In this document: piece after piece, positions 1 to 7,676 of the stretch
How the letters are laid out: each line of letters starts with the position of its first letter
Position numbering within the stretch: position 1 is the first letter of the stretch
NCBI GenBank assembly: GCA_019746155.1
Contig: JAIESJ010000056.1
Span: 1 to 17,503 of the forward strand
Direction: 5' to 3'
DNA from: Burkholderiales bacterium
GTDB taxonomy: Bacteria > Pseudomonadota > Gammaproteobacteria > Burkholderiales > SG8-41
DNA: 17,503 nt
Notes under the pieces: model-generated
Databases searched by the model: none
Told to the model about the DNA's origin: nothing
Seen by the model: the letters and a program-made list of their open reading frames with translations, nothing else
Program-made: the position numbers and the translations under genes

Positions 1-447
1 GATCAGGGTGGCATCCGCCAGGGGGAGGTGAGGCGGCAGCGCGTATACGTAACGCGCCGCCAGCTTTACGTATTGACTCAATGAACCTTCGACCTCACGG
101 CCGAAGAGGCCGGCATTGCGACAAAGGTTCTCGGCGCCGCGGACGCATGAGTCGCAATGGCCGCAGGAGATGATGGGGTTGATCAGGACGGGCTGGCCCG
201 GTTTGAGGCCGGTCACTCCGGCACCCACGGCCTCCACCGTCCCGGTGGACTCGTGGCCCATGACGACAGGGTAGTGGACACCCGGATGCTCGCCAGTGTA
301 GATCGCGAGATCGGTATGACACACCGCGGTGGCGGCAATCCGTACTACCACTTCTCCGGAAGCGGCAACCGGCATCGGCCGGCTGACGATTTCAAAGCGC
401 CGCGGCGCTTCGAGCACCGCGGTTCGCGTTCCTGCTGCAATTCCCAT
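1..447 (-). CDS. Zinc-dependent alcohol dehydrogenase (MDR family), 3' end outside window
   Basis: The first 149 residues of a medium-chain dehydrogenase/reductase, starting at the ATG at 447 and running off the left edge. Such enzymes oxidise alcohols or reduce aldehydes with NAD(P) in the cytoplasm. Visible zinc chemistry is complete for this half: catalytic Cys43 in a CHTD motif, Gly-His-Glu at 64-66, and the four structural-zinc cysteines 95, 98, 101 and 109 in C-x2-C-x2-C-x7-C spacing. The GroES-like fold is therefore present; the Rossmann domain lies outside. It starts 9 bp after the stop of the M24 gene, so it is probably the last visible gene of the leftward operon. The substrate is unknown; the aryl/alkyl alcohol dehydrogenase branch is possible but not distinguishable here. 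Confidence 0.93.
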   Translation of the reverse strand, partial: MGIAAGTRTAVLEAPRRFEIVSRPMPVAASGEVVVRIAATAVCHTDLAIYTGEHPGVHYPVVMGHESTGTVEAVGAGVTGLKPGQPVLINPIISCGHCDSCVRGAENLCRNAGLFGREVEGSLSQYVKLAARYVYALPPHLPLADATLI

Positions 448-456
448 CAGCGCCGC

Positions 457-1734
457 TTACCGGCCTTCCAGCTTGCCGTAACTGGAATAGCCGGGCATCG
501 GATCCACCACCGTGATCTGCTCGACCGGGAAGTTGGACACGATCTCTACGCTGTCCTTGTGGACGATCAGCATCTCTTCGATGCGCACGCCCCACTGGTG
601 CGGCTTGCCGTGCTGGGTCTCCAGCGCGAACACCATGCCTTCCTTGATCTCGATGGGGTGATCCAGCGACCAGATGCGCGAAATCACCGGCTGGTCATAT
701 TGAGCCAGACCGAGACCGTGGCCCCACAGGTTGGCTGCGGCCTGGTCTTCTTCCTCGTAGCCCCAGACCTCTTTCGCCGAAGGCCACTTGGATGCAATCT
801 CGCGGGTCGTGGTGCCGACTTTCACCGCCTTGATCGAGTCGTAGAGCCACTTGAGCGCGGTCGCATAGTAATCCTTCTGCTCCTGGGTCGGTTCCTTGCC
901 CACGCAGTAGGTACGGTAGTAGCAAGATTTGTAGCCGTTCCAGGTAAGCGCCGCCAGATCCATGAACACGATGTCGCCTGGCTTGATGATGCGGTCGGAA
1001 AAATTGCGCCAGTTGGGCCAGGTGTTGAGGCCCGAGGACACGATCACGTCCTCCACGTCCTCCATGCCCGGGATATTGTAGAGGTATTCCATGATGTGCG
1101 CCGTTAGCTGGTTCTCCGTCAACCCGGGCCGCAGGAACTTCATGAATTCCCAGTGCGCGGCGTCGCCGATGGCGCCGACCTGACGCATGCACTCCTGCTC
1201 GTCCTGGTTCTTGACGGCGCGTGCTTCCATCATCGGCGTCATGCCGTCGGTCCAGTCGATCTTCGCATCCTTGAAGGCCTGGATCATGTTGATGTCGACG
1301 AAATCAACTCCGAGTTTGCCCCCCGCGACATTGGCCTTTTTCATTTCCTGGACGATGGCGTTGGTGAACTTCTTGACCTGCTGGGTCGAGGCCGGGCCCG
1401 CCGCGCCCTTGATCCAGGCGTAGGAATAGCGGATATGGTCTTTCGGAATCCACGGCGAATGCTTTTCGATATGCTGGCCGATGTCGCCTTGCTCGAACAG
1501 CACCGGCGCATCGTCGCCGCACAGCATCGCGTAGCGCAGGCCGGGTTTAAGCCGGTTCCAGCCCGGGGTGAGGGTACCGGTCACGTAACGGATGTTCTCA
1601 TCGTACATGAGCAGCATCGCGCTCAGGCCATGCGCTTTCATGCGCTCGCGCGCACGCTCGAGCCGGTACTTGCGCAACCGGTCCCAGTTGACGCGCTCTT
1701 GCCAATCCAGTCCCACCATGCCGACATTTGCCAT
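457..1734 (-). CDS. M24 family (creatinase / Xaa-Pro peptidase fold) hydrolase
   Basis: A 425-aa protein with the two-domain layout of M24 enzymes: an N-terminal creatinase-type domain (about 15-165) and a C-terminal pita-bread catalytic domain (about 175-410). Four of the five usual metal ligands can be aligned: Asp259, His339 in GHGLG, Glu372 in ALETQ and Glu386 in RIEEM. The second Asp, normally in a GY-x-x-D-x-x-RT stretch, is Cys271 here (codon TGC at 924-922). The site may therefore bind metal unusually or be metal-free, as in creatinase. No signal peptide is seen, so it is probably cytoplasmic. A GGAG-type ribosome site precedes the ATG at 1734. Neighbouring receptors and dehydrogenases suggest it cleaves a C-N or similar bond in an imported compound; peptidase activity is not assured. 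Confidence 0.9.
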   Translation of the reverse strand: MANVGMVGLDWQERVNWDRLRKYRLERARERMKAHGLSAMLLMYDENIRYVTGTLTPGWNRLKPGLRYAMLCGDDAPVLFEQGDIGQHIEKHSPWIPKDHIRYSYAWIKGAAGPASTQQVKKFTNAIVQEMKKANVAGGKLGVDFVDINMIQAFKDAKIDWTDGMTPMMEARAVKNQDEQECMRQVGAIGDAAHWEFMKFLRPGLTENQLTAHIMEYLYNIPGMEDVEDVIVSSGLNTWPNWRNFSDRIIKPGDIVFMDLAALTWNGYKSCYYRTYCVGKEPTQEQKDYYATALKWLYDSIKAVKVGTTTREIASKWPSAKEVWGYEEEDQAAANLWGHGLGLAQYDQPVISRIWSLDHPIEIKEGMVFALETQHGKPHQWGVRIEEMLIVHKDSVEIVSNFPVEQITVVDPMPGYSSYGKLEGR

Positions 1735-2039
1735 TTTTGATCTCCAGGTTAGTAGTTAGTTAAGGGTCGATGGTAACGTGATGCTTTGGCGTTCATCGGC
1801 CGTATTCCATGACACGCTGAATATATACGTTCCAGCCAGCGCGCAGCGTTGAATGAAGGTCGTTGATCGGGTCAGCCACGATCAGCCTGCCCCTGTCCCG
1901 ACGGGGAAGGGAAATCTCATACATAGGAAATCCTTCTTCGAGGAATCGCAAAGTAACGAGCATCAAGGCGCCGCAGCGCCCGCTGCCGGAACATTTCCTG
2001 CGGCAGCCGGCGCCATGATCGGCATCTTGAGCAGCCGGC
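1735..2039. other. 305-bp spacer between the M24 gene and a Bug receptor gene
   Basis: No convincing gene is seen here. A short plus-strand reading frame lacks any family resemblance. Reading leftward, the spacer holds the hairpin listed separately (1976-2013), then an AT-richer stretch around 1820-1827 that could supply a -10 element for the M24 gene. No -35 at normal spacing was found. A GGAG ribosome site lies just before the M24 ATG. Confidence 0.6.
1976..2013 (-). terminator. Strong hairpin downstream of Bug receptor gene (terminator or mRNA-stabilising stem)
   Basis: Seven paired bases (GCTGCCG at 1982-1988 with CGGCAGC at 2001-2007) continue past one C-C mismatch into five more pairs (1976-1980 with 2009-2013), leaving a 12-base loop. 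It starts 26 bp past the stop of the upstream receptor gene in the leftward direction. No T-run follows, so a classic intrinsic terminator is not proven. A stem protecting the receptor mRNA, or causing partial termination before the M24 gene, fits as well. Confidence 0.55.
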
Positions 2040-3029
2040 TTAGTCGACCGTAATGCCTGTTGCTTTCACAACCTTGGCCCAGCGTTCGGTGTCGCGCTTC
2101 ATGAATTCGTGGAAGTCCTGGGGCGATTTGCTGGTCACCACCGCGACCCCGCCCGTTGCCAGGCGATCCTTCACCTCGGGCATGGCCATGACTTGCAACA
2201 ACGCGGCATAAAGCTTGTCGATGATGGGCTTGGGCGTTCCGGCCGGTGCCAGCAGACCTTGCCACGAGCCTACGGTCATATTCGGGAAACCTTGCTCAGC
2301 CATGGTCGGAATGTCGCGCACTGCGTCGATGCGCTGTGGCGCGACAACGCCCAGCCCACGCAACTTCCCGTCTTTAATAAAATTGATGGCCGAGGACAGC
2401 GTCACAAACATCAGTTGGGTTTCACCGCTGATCAGTGCAATGGCCGCAGGGCCGGCGCCCCCTTTATAAGGAATGTGCACCATCTTGATGCCGGTTTCCT
2501 GGATGAAGCCTTCCATTTCCAGCCGGTTGGCGCTGCCGGCTCCCGGAGAGCCAAAGTTGAGCTGGCCGGGGCGCGCTTTCGCAAACGCGATCAGTTCTTT
2601 CACCGACTTCACCGGCAGGGAAGGGTGAACGACAAGGGCGCCCGGAACGTCCACGACCTGGGTGATCGGCGCGAAATCCTGCAGCGGTTTCACCTGCAGG
2701 GTTTTATAGATGTTGGGATTAATGGTCAGCGTGCCGACGTTGCCCTGGTACAGGGTATAGCCATCGGGCGCCGAACGGGCGGCAAATTCCATGCCGATAT
2801 TGCCTGCCGCACCGGGACGATTGTCGGAGATGATCTGCTGCCCGAGCACCTTTCCCAATGGCACCGCGATGATGCGCCCAACGAAATCGGAAGCACCGCC
2901 TGGCGAAAAAGGAATGACCTGGCGGATAGGGCGTTTGGGGTAATCGGCATCCGCCTGCGCCATTGCGGCTCCCGCCGCAGCCCATGCCACTCCACACAAC
3001 AGCACTTTGATTCCATTTGATAATTTCAT
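2040..3029 (-). CDS. Bug/TctC family periplasmic solute-binding receptor (first of a tandem pair)
   Basis: A 329-aa tripartite-tricarboxylate-transporter type receptor. It has an N-terminal signal peptide ending near AMAQA (about residue 25), the family's first-strand motif PFSPGGASD at about 40-48, a PDGYTLY turn, a VHIPYKGG motif in the second lobe, and the usual C-terminal segment ending KVVKATGITVD. Length matches the family. An in-frame ATG at 3035 abuts the AGGAGG at 3036-3041, so the ATG at 3029, six bases away, is the better start. Family members bind carboxylates and related organic acids in the periplasm. No TctA/TctB membrane genes are present in the window, so the transporter is elsewhere or the receptor serves sensing. 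It lies 35 bp after its tandem paralogue. Confidence 0.93.
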   Translation of the reverse strand: MKLSNGIKVLLCGVAWAAAGAAMAQADADYPKRPIRQVIPFSPGGASDFVGRIIAVPLGKVLGQQIISDNRPGAAGNIGMEFAARSAPDGYTLYQGNVGTLTINPNIYKTLQVKPLQDFAPITQVVDVPGALVVHPSLPVKSVKELIAFAKARPGQLNFGSPGAGSANRLEMEGFIQETGIKMVHIPYKGGAGPAAIALISGETQLMFVTLSSAINFIKDGKLRGLGVVAPQRIDAVRDIPTMAEQGFPNMTVGSWQGLLAPAGTPKPIIDKLYAALLQVMAMPEVKDRLATGGVAVVTSKSPQDFHEFMKRDTERWAKVVKATGITVD

Positions 3030-3064
3030 TTTCATCCTCCTGTAAGCATGAATGCCGAATGGGC

Positions 3065-4060
3065 TCACTCTACCGTGATGTTGTTCTCAATGACCGGCTT
3101 GGCCCACTTTGCGACTTCGTTCCGGACAAATTCGTTGAATTCGGCGGGCGACTTGTTGACGACGACGGTCATGAACCGCTTGTCCAACGATTCTTTCATG
3201 TCGGGTGATTCCATCGATTTCACCACTGTTGCGTAAATGCTGTTAAGCAGCGGCTTGGGAATTTTTGCGGGAGCGAATAATCCGTTCCAGGCATTGGTTC
3301 CCATGCCGGGAAAGCCCGCTTCGGCCACGGTGGGCACATCCGGCAACTCGGGTCGCCGCGTAGGCCAGGTGGTCGCCAGGGCCTTGATTCTGCCGGCGCG
3401 GATGTTTGAGATCGTGGATGCCATATTAAGCATCGTGAATTGCACTTCGTTGCTCAATAATGCCGGAATGACCTGTCCCGCTCCGCCTTTGTAAGGAACG
3501 TGAGTCATCTCGATACCCGCAGCCTTCAGGAAGATGACCATGTCAAGGTGGGGGTACGACCCGATGCCGGTGGACGCATAATTCATGCGTGCTCCCGGTT
3601 TCTTCGCATATTCGACCAGTTGTTTGAGGCTGGAGACGGGAACGGCGGCGCTCACTATCCAAAGGTGTGGGAGCTCAATCAGGTTGGTGACGCCGGTGAG
3701 ATCGCGCGACGGCTTGATTTTCAACGTCTTCGCAAACGTCGTTTCGTTGATGGCATTGGTCGAGACGTTGCCGACAAACAGCGTATACCCGTCCGGTGCT
3801 GCTCTTGCGGCCAGTTCAAGTGCAATGTTGCCTGAGGCGCCCGCGCGATTATCCACGATCACGGGCTGTCCCCATACCTGGTTCAACTTGTCGGCCAGTT
3901 GCCGGGCAATGATGTCGGTCGCGCCGCCGGGTGCGTAGGGCACTATCAACCTGACCGGGCGGCTCGGAAAACTTTCTGCCGCATGCGCCAACGTGCCGGC
4001 CATGCCCAGGGCCAACAGGCAGCCCGCCAACATGCTGTTGCCAATCCTATTGATCTTCAT
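3065..4060 (-). CDS. Bug/TctC family periplasmic solute-binding receptor (second of a tandem pair)
   Basis: A 331-aa full-length receptor with a signal peptide cleaved probably after LAHA (about residue 27), a PYAPGGATD motif at about 41-49, PDGYTLF in the first lobe, THVPYKGG in the second lobe, and a canonical C-terminus. The ATG at 4060 follows a GGAGGAG ribosome site. It is clearly a relative of the next receptor downstream, but divergent enough that the two probably bind different ligands; this is not a recent duplication. It follows the Gfo/Idh/MocA pair by 53 bp in the same direction, which suggests that it imports a substrate for those oxidoreductases. The ligand cannot be named from sequence. 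Confidence 0.93.
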   Translation of the reverse strand: MKINRIGNSMLAGCLLALGMAGTLAHAAESFPSRPVRLIVPYAPGGATDIIARQLADKLNQVWGQPVIVDNRAGASGNIALELAARAAPDGYTLFVGNVSTNAINETTFAKTLKIKPSRDLTGVTNLIELPHLWIVSAAVPVSSLKQLVEYAKKPGARMNYASTGIGSYPHLDMVIFLKAAGIEMTHVPYKGGAGQVIPALLSNEVQFTMLNMASTISNIRAGRIKALATTWPTRRPELPDVPTVAEAGFPGMGTNAWNGLFAPAKIPKPLLNSIYATVVKSMESPDMKESLDKRFMTVVVNKSPAEFNEFVRNEVAKWAKPVIENNITVE

Positions 4061-4113
4061 AGTCTCCTCCTCTGGTCAGGTTAGGCCTAAAGGCCGTGAA
4101 TCACGAAGCCACT

Positions 4114-5229
4114 TCAACTGCTGCGTTTCTCGTCCTCCGGGGTTATGGGCAGTTTCACCGGCCGTTTCAGTCGCGCGGAAAGGTCGATGGCTTTGGTGAG
4201 CATCAGCCGATTATGTCCTTCGCGGGCGGTGGCATGCTGGGTCGGCACGCCAAGCGCGACGCGGTTGAGCCACGAATTGGTTTCTTCGCGCATCGGGCCG
4301 CGCAGTTCGCCGAGCGCCATGTCGCCGACCGGATAGCTCGTCAGAAAGTCCACGTGCCGCCTTTTGTCGGGCGCGTAGCCTTCGCCCTGGACGAGATTGG
4401 TGGCGAGCACGATGTCGCGGTGCGTGTCGTCGATGGTGAGCACGCCTTCGGTTCCGACCGCGCCGACCTCCAGGCTGTAGACTGCGCCCGGCCAGACCTC
4501 GGGCAGGGCCCAGGAAATCACGCCATGGTAGATGGCGCCGTCGCTGAAAGTGATCATGAACCCGGTGCCGTCAATGCCTTTCCACGTCGGCCCCAGCGCC
4601 TTGTCGACCGAGCGCGCAAAGACTTCCACCGGGGTCTTGGCTTCCATGAGCCACATGACGATGTCGAGGGCATGGGTGCCCGAGATCACCATGGGGGAAA
4701 TCTCGGCCGGGTTGTCGGTGCGCTTGTAGTTGTCGATCGCCACCAGGCGGTTCATGAAGGCGCGCGAAGTGACCATCGTGACGTCGCCCAGCGCGCCGGT
4801 GCGCACTTTTTCCTTGGCCACCAGCCAGCGCCTGCGGAAGCGCTGCGTGTAGCCGATCACGGCGTCGATCCCGGCTTTTTCGATGGCGTCGAGCACCATC
4901 TGCGACTCGGCAAGGTCGGTAGCGAGCGGCTTTTCGATCATCATCGGATGGCCGCGCTCAAGCGCGGCCATAATAGGATCAACGTGCAAATGCTCGTCTG
5001 TAGAGATGACAACTGCGGTTACTTCCGGGCGGTTGAGCAACTCGCGGAAGTCCGCCGTTACGAACTCAGCACCGACCTTGTCGGCGACCAGCCGGGCACG
5101 CTCCGGGTTCTTTTCGGCGATGCCGATCCATGCGACCTCGGGATGACGCGCCGCCAGTTCGCCGCGGATCAGCCCGACGCGGCCGGCGCCGACGATGGCC
5201 AGTCCGATTTTCTTGGGCTGCTTCCTCAT
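4114..5229 (-). CDS. Gfo/Idh/MocA family oxidoreductase (A)
   Basis: A 371-aa NAD(P)-dependent oxidoreductase. The Rossmann motif GAGRVG is at 14-19, the cofactor/catalytic EKP motif at 99-101 (Lys100), and a conserved His186...Asp189 pair in the catalytic helix of the C-terminal alpha/beta domain. Family members oxidise sugar, inositol or cyclic-diol hydroxyl groups. The start codon lies inside the end of the upstream gene (shared ATGA at 5226-5229), with a GGGAG ribosome site seven bases before it, so translation is coupled. It is a distant paralogue of its neighbour; both keep the catalytic residues. The pair could make a heteromeric enzyme or act on successive intermediates. The substrate is unknown. 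Confidence 0.92.
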   Translation of the reverse strand: MRKQPKKIGLAIVGAGRVGLIRGELAARHPEVAWIGIAEKNPERARLVADKVGAEFVTADFRELLNRPEVTAVVISTDEHLHVDPIMAALERGHPMMIEKPLATDLAESQMVLDAIEKAGIDAVIGYTQRFRRRWLVAKEKVRTGALGDVTMVTSRAFMNRLVAIDNYKRTDNPAEISPMVISGTHALDIVMWLMEAKTPVEVFARSVDKALGPTWKGIDGTGFMITFSDGAIYHGVISWALPEVWPGAVYSLEVGAVGTEGVLTIDDTHRDIVLATNLVQGEGYAPDKRRHVDFLTSYPVGDMALGELRGPMREETNSWLNRVALGVPTQHATAREGHNRLMLTKAIDLSARLKRPVKLPITPEDEKRSS

Positions 5230-6302
5230 CGCATGGCTCCCGCGGCGAGCGCGGCAGGGCGCGACTCCGGCAGCGGCAGGCTTACCGGCTCGTTGCGTTC
5301 CGCCGAGATGTCGGCAGCGATGTAGACTGCCATCACCTGACGCGCCTGCTCGGCCGTCACCAGCACCGGCCGGTCGAGCGCCGCGGCCTCCAGGAAATGG
5401 ATCGTTTCGGCCATCATGGGGCCGGCATAGGCATGATCGACGAACTCGCCCGGCATGGACGACATCGGCAGTTGCATGCCGTTCTTCATCGTATTCAGGA
5501 TCACGTCGCGGTGGCTGTCGTCAACCAAAAGGGCACCTTCGGTGCCGACCATTTCGATCCAGGTCGTGGAAAAGTTCGGGTAGCCCAGCGGCAGGCTCCA
5601 GCCCGCGCCGATCACGAAGGAAACACCGTTGTCCATGGTGACCGTGATGTACTGCGTATCCGGGATATCGGCGCCGCTCGCCGCCTTCAACGCACCGTAA
5701 TTGGCCTGCGAATACACCCGCACCGGCTTGGCCGGCTCAAGGCACCAGAGCACAAAATCGAGATCGTGCGTCGCTTCCATCGCGGCAGGCGATAGTCTGG
5801 TCCTGCCGGTGATTTTCTTGCCCAGGCCGCGCGTGATATGGCGGCTCACCAGGGCGCTCACCGGCTTGCCGATGGTGCCGTCGGTGATCGATTTCTTGAC
5901 GTAGGCGAATTTGGGATTGAAGCGCTGAGAATAACCTATGGTGAACTTGAGATTGTTTTTGCGCGCGATTGCAATCAGCTCGTCGGCCTCATGCAGTTCG
6001 AGCGCGATCGGCTTTTCCAGGAACACATGCTTGCCGGCAAGCAGGCACTCGCGTGCCATGGGATAGTGCAGGCTTTCGGGCGTGGCGGAAATGTAGTGGG
6101 CATCGATCTCGTCGATCTTGAGCAACTCGCGGTAATCCGTGGTGGCGGTGACGGCGCCGGTGGCCTTGGCCACCTCGGCCAGCCGCTCGGGACGGATTTC
6201 CGCAATGTGCAGGTTTTTTACAAGCGGGTTGGCAGCGCAGGTCTGGGCGCGTATGCCGCCGCACCAGCCGGTGCCGATAATCCCGACATTGATCTGTTTC
6301 AT
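5226..6302 (-). CDS. Gfo/Idh/MocA family oxidoreductase (B)
   Basis: A 358-aa protein with an N-terminal Rossmann motif GTGWCG at 10-15, the EKP motif at 96-98 (Lys97), and His179/Asp182 in the catalytic helix, all as expected for an active Gfo/Idh/MocA dehydrogenase. It is the first gene of the leftward operon; the promoter candidate at 6383-6411 lies about 80-110 bp before its ATG at 6302. The ribosome site GAGGA sits in a tiny hairpin (GAGG-AAA-CCTC, 6303-6313) directly before the start codon, which might tune initiation. The substrate is unknown. Position next to a divergent LysR gene suggests that it is induced by the pathway substrate. Confidence 0.92.
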   Translation of the reverse strand: MKQINVGIIGTGWCGGIRAQTCAANPLVKNLHIAEIRPERLAEVAKATGAVTATTDYRELLKIDEIDAHYISATPESLHYPMARECLLAGKHVFLEKPIALELHEADELIAIARKNNLKFTIGYSQRFNPKFAYVKKSITDGTIGKPVSALVSRHITRGLGKKITGRTRLSPAAMEATHDLDFVLWCLEPAKPVRVYSQANYGALKAASGADIPDTQYITVTMDNGVSFVIGAGWSLPLGYPNFSTTWIEMVGTEGALLVDDSHRDVILNTMKNGMQLPMSSMPGEFVDHAYAGPMMAETIHFLEAAALDRPVLVTAEQARQVMAVYIAADISAERNEPVSLPLPESRPAALAAGAMR

Positions 6303-6382
6303 GAGGTTTCCTCGATCAGCGTTTGAATATACGAATCGGATGGCGTCGCCATCGTGGTGAATGCATGACGCGTGATAGCAGC

Positions 6383-6411
6383 ATGTTAGTCAGTGGCCCC
6401 ATGTCTGACAA
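6383..6411 (-). promoter_or_regulatory. Sigma70-type promoter candidate for the leftward Gfo/Idh/MocA operon
   Basis: On the minus strand, TTGTCA (6411-6406; five of six consensus bases) is followed after exactly 17 bp by TAACAT (6388-6383; four of six). Transcription would start near 6376, giving a leader of about 75 bases. A dyad GTCAG-N11-CTGAC (6389-6393 and 6405-6409) fills the -35/-10 spacer, a position where a bound regulator would touch RNA polymerase. Confidence 0.55.
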
Positions 6412-6426
6412 ATATCATTTCTGAAT

Positions 6427-6450
6427 CCATGCCATAACAAAATAGCATGG
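6427..6450. promoter_or_regulatory. Putative LysR-type operator (T-N11-A dyad)
   Basis: Two overlapping inverted repeats share the right arm: CCATGC (6427-6432) with GCATGG (6445-6450), and CCAT (6432-6435) with ATGG (6447-6450) spaced by 11, which is the T-N11-A form of LysR boxes. The centre lies about 65 bp upstream of the predicted operon start near 6376, the classical LysR recognition-site position. The adjacent LysR gene is the natural candidate protein. Binding is inferred, not shown. Confidence 0.5.
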
Positions 6451-6497
6451 CAAATGGGTTCGCAAAGTACGCGATGGGCGTAGAACGATATTGGCTG

Positions 6498-6531
6498 TGA
6501 GCGAAAATCTGCTTCATGGGATGAGCGAAAA
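6498..6531. repeat. Exact 10-bp direct repeat TGAGCGAAAA, two copies
   Basis: TGAGCGAAAA occurs at 6498-6507 and again at 6522-6531, with a 24-bp period, in the leader side of the LysR gene. It may be a binding site for LysR autoregulation or for another factor; it may also be chance. Confidence 0.6.
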
Positions 6532-6611
6532 CAGTTGACGCAATCCATGATTCATGCCAGTTTGTTATCAGTTAAAAGAACAGCAATCAGCGGATAGGCG
6601 CGGCCTCGGAT

Positions 6612-7592
6612 ATGGATCTGCGCAGCATCAGATATTTTGTTCAAATAGCGGAGGTGGGCAGCATCACCCGCGCCGCCTCGCATCTTGGTATAGCACAGCC
6701 TGCACTGAGCCGCCACATCCATGGGATTGAGGACGAACTCGGCATCCAATTGCTGGTGCGCCTGCCGCGCGGTGTGCGGCTGACCGGGGCCGGCCGGCAG
6801 TTTCTCGATCACTGCCGCAGAATCATGCGCGAACTCGACCGCGCACGGGATGAACTGCGCAGCGGCATGGAAATCCCGAGCGGACGGGTGATCCTGGGGC
6901 TGTCCCCGACGGTGGGACCGCTGTTGCTGCCGGGCGTAATTGAACGCGTGCGGCGGCAATGCCCGCAAATCACGCTGAAAATCGTCGAGTGGTTCAGCAC
7001 GCAGCTCTACGATGCATTGCTGACCGGCCGGGTAGATGTTGCGGTGCTGACCAATGCACCACCGTCGCGCACACTCAAGATGACGCCCTTGATATCGGAG
7101 CCGATCGTCGTGCTCTCTCCGCCGCAGTTGCGCGGGACACGGCGTTTTTACACCCTGCCTGAATTGTCGAAAACACCTATCGTCACCTCCGAGGCGATAC
7201 GTCATATCGTGGAAGAGCAGATCGGCCGCTACGGCTGGCGACTTAATGTCGAGGCCGAGATTGACGCGATCGAGGCGATCCGGCGGCTGTTGCTGAGAGG
7301 CATAGGAACGTCCGTGATGCCGGTTTCAACCTTTCACGATGACATCAGGGCGGGCAGGATCACCGCCTGCCAGATAGCGGACGCCAACGTGCACCGTATT
7401 CTCGCACTCGCACAACAGGCGGAGCGCAGGCTTTCGGCCGCAGTGGAGGAAATCTCGCAAATTGTTGCAGGCGAAATGAACACCCTGTTCGACAAGGGCT
7501 TGTTCAGCATGCCTGCCGTGCCCCCTGTGCCGGCCAAGCCTATCATGCGCGATACGAAACGCGCCGCCCAGGCCGCGTTGCGCAAAAGATGA
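6612..7592 (+). CDS. LysR-type transcriptional regulator
   Basis: A 326-aa regulator opening with the standard LysR winged helix-turn-helix (residues 1-60; AASHLGIAQPALSRHI in the recognition region), followed by a linker helix and a two-lobe effector domain that starts near SGRVILGLSP. The sequence style resembles the Nac/CbbR-like branch with a short C-terminal extension rich in Pro and basic residues, but the effector cannot be inferred. It is divergent from the Gfo/Idh/MocA operon and faces the 309-bp spacer containing a T-N11-A dyad, so it probably controls that operon and perhaps itself. The ATG at 6612 has only a weak ribosome site, consistent with low expression. Confidence 0.94.
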   Translation: MDLRSIRYFVQIAEVGSITRAASHLGIAQPALSRHIHGIEDELGIQLLVRLPRGVRLTGAGRQFLDHCRRIMRELDRARDELRSGMEIPSGRVILGLSPTVGPLLLPGVIERVRRQCPQITLKIVEWFSTQLYDALLTGRVDVAVLTNAPPSRTLKMTPLISEPIVVLSPPQLRGTRRFYTLPELSKTPIVTSEAIRHIVEEQIGRYGWRLNVEAEIDAIEAIRRLLLRGIGTSVMPVSTFHDDIRAGRITACQIADANVHRILALAQQAERRLSAAVEEISQIVAGEMNTLFDKGLFSMPAVPPVPAKPIMRDTKRAAQAALRKR

Positions 7593-7608
7593 GCATCAAG
7601 AGGGCAAG

Positions 7609-7642
7609 AGCGGTCGCGGTCCATAACCTGGCCGCGACCGCT
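7609..7642 (+). terminator. Hairpin after the LysR gene
   Basis: AGCGGTCGCGG (7609-7619) pairs perfectly over 11 bp with CCGCGACCGCT (7632-7642) around a 12-base loop, 16 bp past the LysR stop and 34 bp before the next ATG. There is no T-run after it, so it is a terminator-like or mRNA-protecting stem rather than a textbook intrinsic terminator. It probably separates expression of the regulator from the amidohydrolase. Confidence 0.55.
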
Positions 7643-7676
7643 TGGGGTCAATAACACCAACCGGAGACTAGCATCA

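Larger units (their letters stand above)
6303..6611. other. 309-bp divergent regulatory spacer between Gfo/Idh/MocA operon and LysR gene
   Basis: No gene is seen. The spacer is AT-richer than its surroundings and holds, from left to right, a promoter for the leftward operon (6383-6411), two dyads (6389-6409 and 6427-6450), and a pair of exact 10-bp direct repeats (6498-6507 and 6522-6531). No convincing promoter for the LysR gene was found, and its ribosome site is weak. Each element is listed separately. Confidence 0.7.

Noticed and set aside
4096..5325. A 409-codon plus-strand frame opposite the Gfo/Idh/MocA A gene
   Set aside because: It is rich in His, Arg and Asp with no family motifs and is fully covered by a convincing minus-strand gene.
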